Origin: an uncultured SAR324 cluster bacterium
GTDB lineage: Bacteria > SAR324 > NAC60-12
Assembly: GCA_902513935.1 (NCBI GenBank)
Contig: CABXOR010000065.1
Coordinates: forward strand, 1 to 7,270
DNA length: 7,270 bases
Direction of reading: 5' to 3'
Shown one piece after another: positions 1 through 7,070 of this stretch. How positions within the stretch are numbered: position 1 is the first letter of the stretch; each line of letters begins with the position of its first letter. Under the pieces are notes generated by a model. It saw only the letters and a list, made by a program, of their open reading frames with translations, had not been told where the DNA came from and searched no databases. Made by a program: the position numbers and the translations under genes.

Positions 1-856
1 CCTTTGGATTTTGTGTATAGATGATGCAGTTCATGATGTTCTAATAAAAATAAAGTTACCCAACGTGAAACTTTTAAATTTGAGTTTGCTAGAAACGGAA
101 GAGCTGAAGCAAGTCAAGCCGGAGCGTTCTACTGGCGAATATTGTTGGACAACGACACCTTTTACGCCAAGGTTTGTCTTTGAATCAGATTCTACAGTAA
201 ATAGAGTGACTTATCTTGATGCGGATTTGTGGTTTCGGAAAAGTCCTGCACCAATTTTTGAAGAGTTTGATAAATCTGGAAAAGATGTCCTGATTACTGA
301 CCATGCATATTCACCGGAATATGACCTTTCAGAAAAAAGCGGACAATATTGTGTGCAATTCACAACCTTTACTCGTGAGGGTGGTGAGACTGTGAGAAAA
401 TGGTGGGAAGAACGTTGCGTTGAGTGGTGTTTTGCCCGATATGAAAATGGAAAATTTGGAGACCAAAAATATCTGGATGATTGGCCCGAAAGGTTCCCAG
501 AACAGGTACATGTTCTGTCTAACCAAAGTTGGACTTTAGCACCATGGAATGCCAATCGATTCCCTTACAGCAATGGTATATTTTGGCACTTTCATGGACT
601 ACGTCTCACAGAAAAACGATCAAAACCCATGGTTCAATTAACCACTTCGTATTCTATTCCTCCAATAACTAAAAAACAAATTTACGAACCATATTTAGTC
701 GATTTAAGTGCCGTTATTGAAATTATGAAAAGCCACGGTGTTCAACCAAGATTGCAACAAAAGTATCGTACATTTGGACGCCTAAAAGGAGTCTGGAAAG
801 GTATCAAACAACAACTTTGGCGATTCAACCACGAACTGATATCTAATTTAGATTGA
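1..856 (+). CDS. Glycosyltransferase, GT-A type (5' end cut by window edge)
   Basis: The reading frame is open from the first base (first full codon at position 2) and stops at TGA 854-856. Residues L-W-I precede the TTG at 11, so that TTG is internal and the true start lies upstream, perhaps about 30 codons away. The motif TYLDADLWF contains a DxD-type element (DAD, 218-226) that in GT-A glycosyltransferases holds the metal and nucleotide-sugar phosphates. Further family-like blocks are LCIDDAVHDVL near the start, the WWEERCVEWC segment, FGDQKYLDDWPERFP, and APWN followed by HFHGLR. I recall this arrangement from bacterial glycosyltransferases of polysaccharide or LPS loci. The protein is presumably cytoplasmic: no membrane segment is visible, and the C-terminus is basic (KGVWKGIKQQLWR). 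The sugar donor and acceptor cannot be inferred. The radical SAM gene follows on the same strand after a 131-bp gap. Confidence 0.85.
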   Translation, partial: LWILCIDDAVHDVLIKIKLPNVKLLNLSLLETEELKQVKPERSTGEYCWTTTPFTPRFVFESDSTVNRVTYLDADLWFRKSPAPIFEEFDKSGKDVLITDHAYSPEYDLSEKSGQYCVQFTTFTREGGETVRKWWEERCVEWCFARYENGKFGDQKYLDDWPERFPEQVHVLSNQSWTLAPWNANRFPYSNGIFWHFHGLRLTEKRSKPMVQLTTSYSIPPITKKQIYEPYLVDLSAVIEIMKSHGVQPRLQQKYRTFGRLKGVWKGIKQQLWRFNHELISNLD

Positions 857-875
857 ATAAATTGTCCAGTATAAC
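847..875 (+). promoter_or_regulatory. Candidate sigma70-like promoter for the radical SAM gene
   Basis: TTTAGA (847-852, 4/6 to the -35 consensus) is separated by 17 bp from TATAAC (870-875, 5/6 to the -10 consensus). The element overlaps the glycosyltransferase stop codon and would give a leader of about 105 nt before the ATG at 988. In an AT-rich spacer such matches arise by chance, so this is a weak call. Confidence 0.22.
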
Positions 876-923
876 TCAAATAAAAGCATTGATTCTGTTT
901 GGAGCAAAGTAAGACATTTACTC

Positions 924-951
924 ATCAACAAAACTTTTTAAATCAACAAAA
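924..951 (+). repeat. Short direct repeat, two copies of ATCAACAAAA
   Basis: ATCAACAAAA occurs at 924-933 and again at 942-951, with an 18-bp period, in the untranslated leader just upstream of the radical SAM gene. The copies are perfect over 10 bp. They may be a binding site or simply low-complexity AT-rich sequence; no function is assigned. Confidence 0.5.
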
Positions 952-971
952 TTTATGTTAACTGAACTTCC

Positions 972-977
972 AAGGAG
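972..977 (+). promoter_or_regulatory. Ribosome binding site that decides the radical SAM start
   Basis: AAGGAG lies ten bases before ATG 988. An in-frame ATG at 955 would place this site inside the coding region and has no purine-rich site of its own, so 988 is the likelier start. Confidence 0.65.
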
Positions 978-987
978 TAAAGATATT

Positions 988-3078
988 ATGGAAAACCCTA
1001 TGGGATTTCCCACTTCTTTTGAACTTCCAATAATCAAGGATCTTACTAAATATAAAAATACTCTTTATGCTCCTGCACACGTGACTACCAATTGGGATGA
1101 GTATAAAACCCACTTGGCATCAGTTCGGCCCTCATTTAAGCCAAGAGTTTTGCTAATGGGGCATGATATGAGCGAGATCGAAAATATTACTCTGATGGCA
1201 TTAGGAGGAGTAGTAAGAGAAATGAATGGAATTCCCTACTATCTTTTAGTAGGACCCCAAAATGTCCATCTCACTGTTGAGGCAATTGAAAAAAATCAAC
1301 CGGAATGGCTTGGGATTAGCCTCTATACAGGATTGACAACCTATGTTTTCGAATGGCTTATACAATACAAAATTGATAAAGCCAGGTCCATTACGAATAA
1401 AAAAATTTCAGATTTTAAAACTGCAGATAAACTTTTAAAAGGAATGGTTCGAGAAGCAAATGGTCCTGTTTATGAGGGGAATCAATTGGTTTATGCTCCT
1501 GTCATTATTGGAGGGCATTATAATAACTACAACTTTAAAGATTCCTGGGAACGAGGAGGAGAATATGTCGTTCGTGGAAAAGGTATTAACATTTTCAGAG
1601 ATATTTTACTCGGTCTTTATAGTCCCGGAATTTATCACGATCCAATGCCCTACGCCAATATTCCAAGAATGGACAGAGAAAAATTTTATAAGGATACTTT
1701 TGAATTCTCGGATGAGACAAAAAAATATGCATTAAGTAGAATTAAATCCATTTTGACTGCTTTGGGGTGTAGTTATTCGTGTACTTATTGTTATGTGAGT
1801 TCTCTTATTGATAACCTGCGTGAAGCATATAGTGAGGTGGGTGTGAGACCACCCAGTATTATTCAAGATCGATTATTGGAAACCGTTGTCCAAGAGGGAG
1901 AGGAAATACTTGCTTTGGATAATAAATATGGTGTCAAAACTACAGCCGTATTTGATCAGGCAGATATTTCATTAAATAATATGAAATGGTGGGACCAGTT
2001 GAAAAATCAATGGTTGGATAGGGTAGGAATCCCTTTCTATATTCAGGCTAGACCCGCAATGTTAGCTGGAAAGAAAGGAAAAGAGCGAATTGAAATGATT
2101 TCTGATAAAGGACTTGTTGCTGGGATTTCAATGGCGATTGAGTCCGGAAATCCTAAAATCAGAAAACTCCTTCTTGATCGTCATGAAAACAACGATACCA
2201 TACAGAATGCAATTCATAATGTGAAAGACAGTAATATCCCATTGCGGACGCAATCCATTATTGGACTACCTGTTTTACGACCGTCTCAAATAGTTAACCC
2301 AATCCAAAGTAAACTGTCTCTGATTGATAAAGATGGGGAAGAGTTTTTTTACGATGATCCTATTCAAGAATCTTTAACTTGCCTGGAACTTGTGTGTACG
2401 TCAAACTTCGGAAAAGAAGATTACTATTGGAATGCACTCTATTCCCCATTTCCTGGAACTCCATTAGGAGATTACGCAGTTGCTGCAGGTTTTGCAGATG
2501 ATGATACGGATGCCCATGCATACCAATTTACAACTGATAGTGGATTAACTTGTTTCACAGGAATTACTTTGAAACGCCAGATTGCATTCAGTCAAACCTC
2601 TAACTTTTTTGCTCATTTTAAAAATGGAAAAGATTTGATGGTTTTATTCCTTTACGGAAATAATGAATTTCAATTGAGTGACTTTGCGGACTTTGTTGAG
2701 ACCAGGGCCGAATTCTTTAAGCCTCATGAGAGACCAACCCAATTTGGAATAATCCCCAACATTGATCGAAACATGTTATTAAATTTTTTTGATGAGGGCT
2801 ATCCTGATACAGAAAAAAGATTTAAATCAATTAATATAAAACTTGTGGACTATTATATGGCTTTATTGGATGGACTTGTCCTTGCTGCAAAAATTGCTGA
2901 CAGATACTATGAATTTAAAGAACAGGAAAAGGAATTTACATTAGCCGATCTGTATCGGGTAGAACGTATTCACTATTATGACAACAGTTATAACATGGCA
3001 TATGTTCCTGAACGTTTCGAAAATTTTCTCAGTCCACTAATACATGATAGCCGGGCACCTGCAGTACGTCCCGGTTAA
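988..3078 (+). CDS. B12-binding-like radical SAM protein, substrate unknown
   Basis: A 696-residue protein counted from ATG 988. I prefer this start to ATG 955 because AAGGAG lies at 972-977, ten bases before 988, while nothing like a ribosome site precedes 955. The N-terminus has Rossmann-like blocks resembling a cobalamin-binding domain: PRVLLMGHD (about 52-60), GISLYTGLT (109-117), VIIGGHYNN (172-180) and EYVVRGKG (192-199). The DxHxxG motif that supplies the lower B12 ligand is not seen. The radical SAM core follows, with C261-x3-C265-x2-C268 in CSYSCTYC to bind the 4Fe-4S cluster, then AIESG (383-387), IIGLP (424-428) and PFPGTPLGDYA (487-497). These blocks recall BchE-type B12 radical SAM enzymes. 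The last 150 or so residues, rich in Phe, Tyr and Asp, match nothing I recognise. Activity could be a methyl transfer, ring rearrangement or other radical reaction. The glycosyltransferase neighbour hints at sugar or glycolipid work, which is inference only. Confidence 0.88.
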   Translation: MENPMGFPTSFELPIIKDLTKYKNTLYAPAHVTTNWDEYKTHLASVRPSFKPRVLLMGHDMSEIENITLMALGGVVREMNGIPYYLLVGPQNVHLTVEAIEKNQPEWLGISLYTGLTTYVFEWLIQYKIDKARSITNKKISDFKTADKLLKGMVREANGPVYEGNQLVYAPVIIGGHYNNYNFKDSWERGGEYVVRGKGINIFRDILLGLYSPGIYHDPMPYANIPRMDREKFYKDTFEFSDETKKYALSRIKSILTALGCSYSCTYCYVSSLIDNLREAYSEVGVRPPSIIQDRLLETVVQEGEEILALDNKYGVKTTAVFDQADISLNNMKWWDQLKNQWLDRVGIPFYIQARPAMLAGKKGKERIEMISDKGLVAGISMAIESGNPKIRKLLLDRHENNDTIQNAIHNVKDSNIPLRTQSIIGLPVLRPSQIVNPIQSKLSLIDKDGEEFFYDDPIQESLTCLELVCTSNFGKEDYYWNALYSPFPGTPLGDYAVAAGFADDDTDAHAYQFTTDSGLTCFTGITLKRQIAFSQTSNFFAHFKNGKDLMVLFLYGNNEFQLSDFADFVETRAEFFKPHERPTQFGIIPNIDRNMLLNFFDEGYPDTEKRFKSINIKLVDYYMALLDGLVLAAKIADRYYEFKEQEKEFTLADLYRVERIHYYDNSYNMAYVPERFENFLSPLIHDSRAPAVRPG

Positions 3079-3269
3079 ACTCTGTCAGTACATTGTAAGC
3101 TTGCTTTTCAGCATTAATTAAATTCAATCAAAATCCTTTTTCTCGGAAATGTTACCACAGAAATGTATTTGTTTGAGGAGGTGGCTCTCCCCAAAAAGTG
3201 AGTACCTCAAACTTCAGAGTAGATGATGTTTGGGAAAAAGTTGTACCTTTGCTCTCTAACTATGATTTT
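3079..3269. other. Convergent spacer between the radical SAM gene and uvrB
   Basis: Both flanking genes end here. No G/C-rich hairpin followed by a T-run is visible on either strand, so termination may be Rho-dependent or use the weak stem-loop at 3171-3212. A 25-codon frame from ATG 3149 to TGA 3226 lacks a ribosome site and is not called a gene. Confidence 0.6.
3171..3212. repeat. Inverted repeat with 8-bp perfect arms
   Basis: GTTTGAGG (3171-3178) and CCTCAAAC (3205-3212) are exact reverse complements around a 26-base loop. The loop can form a smaller alternative stem (GGAG 3177-3180 with CTCC 3187-3190). No T-run follows on either strand, so it is not a typical intrinsic terminator. It sits 57 bases past the uvrB stop and about 90 past the radical SAM stop. 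It could be an RNA stem-loop that protects or ends both transcripts, or the remnant of a small repeat element. Confidence 0.5.
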
Positions 3270-5255
3270 TCAACCTACTATCTTCTTCCTCAATTCAGCA
3301 ATTCGGTCACGTAATTCAGCCGCACGTTCAAATTCGAGGGATTCTGCTGCTTCCCGCATTTCGTCCTCAAATTCCACAATTTTTTCTTCCATGTTGATCA
3401 CTGTTTCGTAGACCGGAGTTTCTTCCGCTGCATAAGAATCGCTTTCAAGCATGTCATTCAGTTCGACAGGCGCAAAAGACGGTGCGATTTTCCGGAAAAT
3501 GGTTTTCGGAACAATGCCGTGTTTTTTGTTGTAAGCTTCCTGTTTTTTACGGCGTGAATCGGTAAGGTCAAGCGTGATCTGAATTGATGCAGTGATTTTG
3601 TCTGCATACATGATTACACGTCCGTTGGCATTACGTGAGGCACGTCCGCAGGTTTGAATCAGTGAACGTACTGATCGTAAAAATCCTTCTTTGTCGGCAT
3701 CAAAAATTCCTACCAGTGAAACTTCAGGCAAATCCAAGCCTTCCCGCAGCAGGTTGATTCCAACCAAAACATCAAATTCTCCGGCCCGCAGATCGTGCAA
3801 AATCTTAGTCCTCTCCACAACATCCACATCTGAATGCATGTAGCGTACTCGTACATCAAGATCGTCGTAATATTCAGTCAGGTCTTCGGCCATCCGTTTT
3901 GTAAGAGTGGTAACAAGCACCCGTTCTTTACGTTTGGCCCGCAAACGAATTTCATGCAGCATGTCATCCACTTGTCCCAAAACTGGGCGAATTTCGATTG
4001 GGGGTTCCAGCAATCCGGTTGGACGCACAACCAATTCTGCAACTTGACCTTCGGTTTGTTCCAACTCATAATCTCCCGGAGTTGCTGAAAGATAAATCAT
4101 TCTCTGTGGAAACAGACAAAATTCAGGAAACTGGAGCGGACGGTTATCGATTGCAGACGGCAGGCGGAACCCGTGTTCCACCAGAGTCGATTTTCTTGAA
4201 AAGTCACCTTTGTACATGGCTCGAAGCTGAGGGAGCGTCATGTGACTTTCATCGACAAAAATCAGGGCGTCATCGGGAAAATAATTAATCAATGTGGAGG
4301 GTGGGGTGCCGGCCTCTCGACGATCAATAATACGACTGTAATTTTCGATTCCGGAACATGATCCGGTTTGTTCAATCATTTCTAGATCATACTCAGTACG
4401 CTGTACAAGACGTTGAGATTCCAGAATCTTGTTTTGGGCATTCAAGTCTTCGAGACGTTCGCGCAGTTCTTCCCGGATCAAGCTCAATGTTTCCGGAATA
4501 TGTTCGGCCGGAGCGACATAATGCGAGGCAGGATAAATGACAAAATGCTGATATGACATCTGCTTCTTGCCGGTCAGGGGATCGAAGCGGACCAGGCTTT
4601 CGATTTCTTCACCAAACAATTCGACCCGAATTGCGGACTCAGATTCTGCCAGATAAATATCAATCACGTCTCCACGTACCCGAAAAGTTCCCCTGTGAAA
4701 ATCGATATCGTTGCGGGTGTAGAGTAGTTCAACCAGTCTTTCCAGAATAACCTGCCGCGAAAATCGTTCCCCAACCTTAAAAATAAGCAGCATTTTTTCG
4801 TATTTCTCCGGAGAACCAATACCATAAATACAGGAAACACTGGCCACAATCAGCACATCCCGACGTTCCAAAAGCGAACGTGTTGCCGACAAACGTAACC
4901 GGTCGAGGTCGTCATTCAGTGCAGTATCTTTTTCGATATAGAGATCACGGCTGGGAACGTAAGCTTCCGGCTGGTAGTAGTCATAATAGCTGACAAAATA
5001 CTCGACTGCATTTTCAGGAAAGAAGGTTTGGAATTCGTTGTATAGTTGGGCGGCAAGCGTTTTATTATGCGCAATAACCAGGGTTGGTCGCTGCAGTGTC
5101 TGAACAACATTGGCCATCGCGAATGTTTTTCCGGAACCGGTAATACCCAGCAAAACCTGGTGCTTATGTTTATCTTCTACACCATTTACCAAAGCCTCAA
5201 TGGCCTGAGGCTGATCTCCAGATGGTTTGAATTCTGATTGAAGCTTGAATTCCAT
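3270..5255 (-). CDS. uvrB: Excinuclease ABC subunit B
   Basis: UvrB is the damage-verifying helicase-like subunit of bacterial nucleotide-excision repair: it is loaded by UvrA and then recruits UvrC for incision. The 661 residues are close to the usual length (E. coli about 673). Visible in order: the [14 protein letters not shown] start; Walker A GITGSGKT (37-44); the [20 protein letters not shown] block (90-109), which includes the DNA-clamping beta-hairpin; [10 protein letters not shown] (141-150); the Walker B-like DESH (335-338); [10 protein letters not shown] (388-397); [14 protein letters not shown] (498-511); motif [11 protein letters not shown] (534-542); and a C-terminal UVR coiled coil (about 620-656) that contacts UvrC. 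Motif VI has C and S where many UvrBs have I and A, but its arginines are kept. The ATG start has AGGAA five bases upstream. It is last in a set with truA (11-bp gap) and trxA. No SOS box is seen directly upstream. Confidence 0.98.
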   Translation of the reverse strand: MEFKLQSEFKPSGDQPQAIEALVNGVEDKHKHQVLLGITGSGKTFAMANVVQTLQRPTLVIAHNKTLAAQLYNEFQTFFPENAVEYFVSYYDYYQPEAYVPSRDLYIEKDTALNDDLDRLRLSATRSLLERRDVLIVASVSCIYGIGSPEKYEKMLLIFKVGERFSRQVILERLVELLYTRNDIDFHRGTFRVRGDVIDIYLAESESAIRVELFGEEIESLVRFDPLTGKKQMSYQHFVIYPASHYVAPAEHIPETLSLIREELRERLEDLNAQNKILESQRLVQRTEYDLEMIEQTGSCSGIENYSRIIDRREAGTPPSTLINYFPDDALIFVDESHMTLPQLRAMYKGDFSRKSTLVEHGFRLPSAIDNRPLQFPEFCLFPQRMIYLSATPGDYELEQTEGQVAELVVRPTGLLEPPIEIRPVLGQVDDMLHEIRLRAKRKERVLVTTLTKRMAEDLTEYYDDLDVRVRYMHSDVDVVERTKILHDLRAGEFDVLVGINLLREGLDLPEVSLVGIFDADKEGFLRSVRSLIQTCGRASRNANGRVIMYADKITASIQITLDLTDSRRKKQEAYNKKHGIVPKTIFRKIAPSFAPVELNDMLESDSYAAEETPVYETVINMEEKIVEFEDEMREAAESLEFERAAELRDRIAELRKKIVG

Positions 5256-5266
5256 AAAGATTCCTG

Positions 5267-6067
5267 CTAGTTATCGAGCACTTCCAATGGCCACTCAACC
5301 ATGCCTTCAGGATAAATCACACTCAATGAATACAATCCATGTCCCGGTGCAGTTTTTCCGGCCTGCTTTCGCTGACCGCTTTCCAGGGCTTGTGCCACAT
5401 CTTTAACGTTTTTATATCCCCGTCCTACTTCAACCAGAGTTCCGGCAATTATGCGTACCATATGCTGCAAAAACGAATTGGCTTCCATTTCAATTTGTAG
5501 AGTAGAGTGACGGGAACGAACTTCCAAAATCTCTATTACCCTGAGATCTTTAACCGAACTTGGTGACGAACAACTTGCTGCGCGAAATGCGGAAAAATCA
5601 TGTTTGCCGACTAATAAATCTGCGGCCTCGTGCATCAGATCAATATCCAAATCCTGACTTACCCACCAGCTCTGATTCAGGGAAAATGGTGGCTTGTAGG
5701 GTAGATTGGAAATCAGGTAGCGGTAGCGTTTACCGACTGCACTGTGTCTAGCGTGAAAATCTGCTGCAACAGTTTGTGCGTATTTTACAACAATATCAGT
5801 CGGTAAAACTGCATTCAACGCAACACGCCACTTTTCTGCCGTTTTGAAGTTTTCTGCTATTGCAGTAAAATTTGCTGTGAAGTTGAGGGCATGAACTCCT
5901 GAGTCAGTCCGTCCTGCACCATGAACTTTCACAGTCTCTCCTGTCAAGCGCTTGACAGCCTGTTCAAGTGTTTCTTCAATGGTGGGCGAGTTTGGCTGAA
6001 CCTGCCATCCGTGGTAGCAGGTTCCTTCGTAGGTCAGCAGAAGCAACCAGTTTTGTGCAGAAGGCAC
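5267..6067 (-). CDS. truA: tRNA pseudouridine(38-40) synthase
   Basis: TruA isomerises uridine to pseudouridine at positions 38, 39 and 40 in the anticodon stem-loop of many tRNAs. The 266 residues match the family length (E. coli 270). Evidence in order: [16 protein letters not shown] (11-26) at the N-terminus; [10 protein letters not shown] (51-60) with the catalytic aspartate D55; [16 protein letters not shown] (104-119); DFSAFRAA (157-164); [19 protein letters not shown] (197-215); and PGHGLYS (241-247) near the end. The start is GTG at 6065-6067. The bases before it read ACCCCC on the minus strand, with no Shine-Dalgarno match. Because trxA stops only 8 bp upstream, translation probably depends on ribosomes finishing trxA. 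No better in-frame ATG fits the conserved N-terminus. The stop TAG overlaps the CTAGCAGGA stretch that carries the uvrB ribosome site. Confidence 0.97.
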   Translation of the reverse strand: MPSAQNWLLLLTYEGTCYHGWQVQPNSPTIEETLEQAVKRLTGETVKVHGAGRTDSGVHALNFTANFTAIAENFKTAEKWRVALNAVLPTDIVVKYAQTVAADFHARHSAVGKRYRYLISNLPYKPPFSLNQSWWVSQDLDIDLMHEAADLLVGKHDFSAFRAASCSSPSSVKDLRVIEILEVRSRHSTLQIEMEANSFLQHMVRIIAGTLVEVGRGYKNVKDVAQALESGQRKQAGKTAPGHGLYSLSVIYPEGMVEWPLEVLDN

Positions 6068-6075
6068 GGGGGTTT

Positions 6076-6402
6076 TTAGGAAGCGTTTACCTGTTCTGCC
6101 AGTGCACGAACGCGAGATGGATCGTTTCCAGTAACACTGTCTATTTCTTTTCCATCTTTGAGCAGGACGATGTAAGGGATTCCGCGCACTCCAAAACGTG
6201 CTGCTGACTCCATATTTTTATCGACATCAAGCTTGCATACTTTGAGTTTGCCTTCCATATCTCCGGCAATTTCATCGATCAATGGTGCTAATGACACACA
6301 CGGACCACACCATGCTGCCCAAAAATCAATGAGCGCATAGCCCGATTTGGTTTCTTCTTCAAAATTGGAATCCTCAAGGTGGATTACCTGCTCACTTGCC
6401 AT
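6076..6402 (-). CDS. trxA: Thioredoxin
   Basis: A 108-residue thioredoxin, a cytoplasmic dithiol reductant for ribonucleotide reductase and other targets, recycled by thioredoxin reductase (not in the window). The active site WCGPC has C32 and C35 in the usual FWAAWCGPC setting, preceded by the buried aspartate D26. The cis-proline is P76 in GVRGIPY, and LLKDGKEID forms the following strand pair. Two details differ from the commonest sequences: tyrosine follows the cis-proline where threonine is usual, and an extra cysteine, C56, lies in KVCKLDVD. There is no signal peptide or membrane anchor. ATG 6402 has AGGAG six bases upstream (6409-6413). It is the first gene of the trxA-truA-uvrB set. 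The symbol trxA is by family; paralogues elsewhere in the genome cannot be excluded. Confidence 0.95.
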   Translation of the reverse strand: MASEQVIHLEDSNFEEETKSGYALIDFWAAWCGPCVSLAPLIDEIAGDMEGKLKVCKLDVDKNMESAARFGVRGIPYIVLLKDGKEIDSVTGNDPSRVRALAEQVNAS

Positions 6403-6408
6403 ATATTG

Positions 6409-6413
6409 CTCCT
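6409..6413 (-). promoter_or_regulatory. trxA ribosome binding site
   Basis: On the minus strand AGGAG stands six bases before the trxA ATG. It is part of a CTAGCAGGA stretch (6410-6418) that recurs exactly before uvrB (5262-5270). Confidence 0.75.
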
Positions 6414-6449
6414 GCTAGGGTAATGAATTGAATCTGGGGAATGCAAGTA

Positions 6450-6471
6450 TTAACAGAATTTTTTCTGTAAA
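6450..6471. promoter_or_regulatory. Imperfect 22-bp palindrome, operator-like
   Basis: The plus strand has TTAACAGAA (6450-6458), TTTT (6459-6462) and TTCTGTAAA (6463-6471). The arms pair at 8 of 9 positions, with a perfect ACAGAA/TTCTGT core. It lies about 50 bp before the trxA start and just downstream of the weak -10 candidate, a position where a repressor would block transcription. The core ACAG-N8-CTGT has the opposite polarity to the E. coli LexA box (CTGT-N8-ACAG), so I do not call it an SOS box. AT-rich chance palindromy remains possible. Confidence 0.35.
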
Positions 6472-6474
6472 ATA

Positions 6475-6502
6475 CATTTACTGGAGCCTAAAATTTTGCC
6501 AA
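6475..6502 (-). promoter_or_regulatory. Candidate promoter for the trxA-truA-uvrB set
   Basis: On the minus strand TTGGCA (6502-6497, 5/6 to the -35 consensus) is followed after 16 bp by TAAATG (6480-6475, only 3/6 to the -10 consensus). Transcription would begin near 6468, inside the palindrome. This is the best pairing I could find by eye, but it is weak. Confidence 0.2.
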
Positions 6503-6738
6503 ATAAACATTATAAATGCAAGTTCTTTCCTGAGATCATAGAGATATTGCCCAAAAACACTTTAATAATTATTGTTGAGATTAAAGATTAAAATGGTTTT
6601 GAGTTAGAAATTACCCGAAAAATCTTGCTAAATAATAAAAATCTTCTAATTTGAAACAAGAGAAAATGATTTACAACTATCCCATGCTATCAAGTTTAAA
6701 ATGCAGATTGCGTTCTTTTCATTTAAAATCAATATTAC

Positions 6739-7062
6739 ATGATTGAGTTTAGTCAACAAAAAGTCCGTCAGTATCTGGTTCACTCTTTCCTTTACTATCA
6801 ATTAGGTGAGTCAATTATTTCTGACATGCAGTATGATCAAATTTGTGTTGAAGTGGAGACCTATTTGCGGACAAATTCTAATTCTCTTCCATATCATGAT
6901 ATAATAACTAAAAGTCTTGCGGAGGATGCATCCGGCTTTTCCATTCGCAAATACCCTGAAGAAATTGTCAGCACCGCAATGCACTTGCTCTATCAGCACA
7001 ATTACAGAAAATCCATGACCTTCGATGCTTTTTTATCCCGTTTTGGATACAGTTTACTTTGA
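6739..7062 (+). CDS. Small protein resembling the NAD+ DNA-ligase Ia segment
   Basis: A 107-residue protein not matched to a named gene. Residues 15-33 (HSFLYYQLGESIISDMQYD) resemble the start of NAD+-dependent DNA ligase LigA. Aligned by eye with the E. coli LigA residues that grip the NMN half of NAD+ (Y22, H23, D32, Y35, D36), it has Y19, Y20, D29, Y32 and D33. The adenylation, OB-fold, zinc, HhH and BRCT domains are absent, so it cannot be a ligase by itself. I recall similar stand-alone proteins described only as LigA-related. The rest has a conserved-looking ASGFSIRKYPEEIV (64-77) and a helical tail. No ribosome site is evident before ATG 6739, and an in-frame TAA at 6724-6726 rules out a longer version. 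It stops 8 bp before the RodZ-like gene, so the two probably share a transcript. Confidence 0.75.
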   Translation: MIEFSQQKVRQYLVHSFLYYQLGESIISDMQYDQICVEVETYLRTNSNSLPYHDIITKSLAEDASGFSIRKYPEEIVSTAMHLLYQHNYRKSMTFDAFLSRFGYSLL

Positions 7063-7070
7063 GATAACGA

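Larger units (their letters stand above)
6403..6738. other. AT-rich divergent intergenic region
   Basis: This spacer separates the minus-strand trxA set from the plus-strand ligase-Ia-like gene. It holds the trxA ribosome site (6409-6413), an imperfect palindrome (6450-6471) and a weak trxA promoter candidate (6475-6502). On the plus strand, an extended -10-like TGCTATCAA at 6685-6693 is a weak candidate for the rightward pair, without a good -35. I see no small gene, tRNA or stable structured RNA in it. Confidence 0.6.

Noticed and set aside
211..555. Minus-strand frame inside the glycosyltransferase gene
   Set aside because: The plus-strand frame carries recognisable family motifs; the antisense translation resembles nothing and has no start signals.
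955..987. Upstream ATG at 955 as the radical SAM start
   Set aside because: It has no ribosome site, and the good AAGGAG at 972-977 would then be inside the gene. ATG 988 fits better.
3049..3076. Stem AGCCGGG/CCCGGTT across the radical SAM stop codon as a terminator
   Set aside because: It overlaps the coding end, includes a G-T pair, and is not followed by a T-run.
3149..3226. A 25-codon frame after the radical SAM gene, considered as a possible peptide substrate
   Set aside because: There is no ribosome site, no leader-core pattern of a modified peptide, and it spans the inverted repeat. Chance is more likely.
3193..3248. Two similar stretches, AAAAAGTGAGTACCT and AAAAAGTTGTACCT
   Set aside because: They are short, imperfect, in AT-rich sequence and without other support for a duplicated element.
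3223..3411. Plus-strand frame overlapping the 3' end of uvrB
   Set aside because: It is Ser/Asn/Arg-rich translation antisense to the UVR domain of uvrB, with no ribosome site; a shadow of the real gene.
6453..6468. LexA (SOS) box upstream of the operon containing uvrB
   Set aside because: The half-sites are ACAG then CTGT, the reverse of the E. coli order, and the organism's own LexA motif is unknown.
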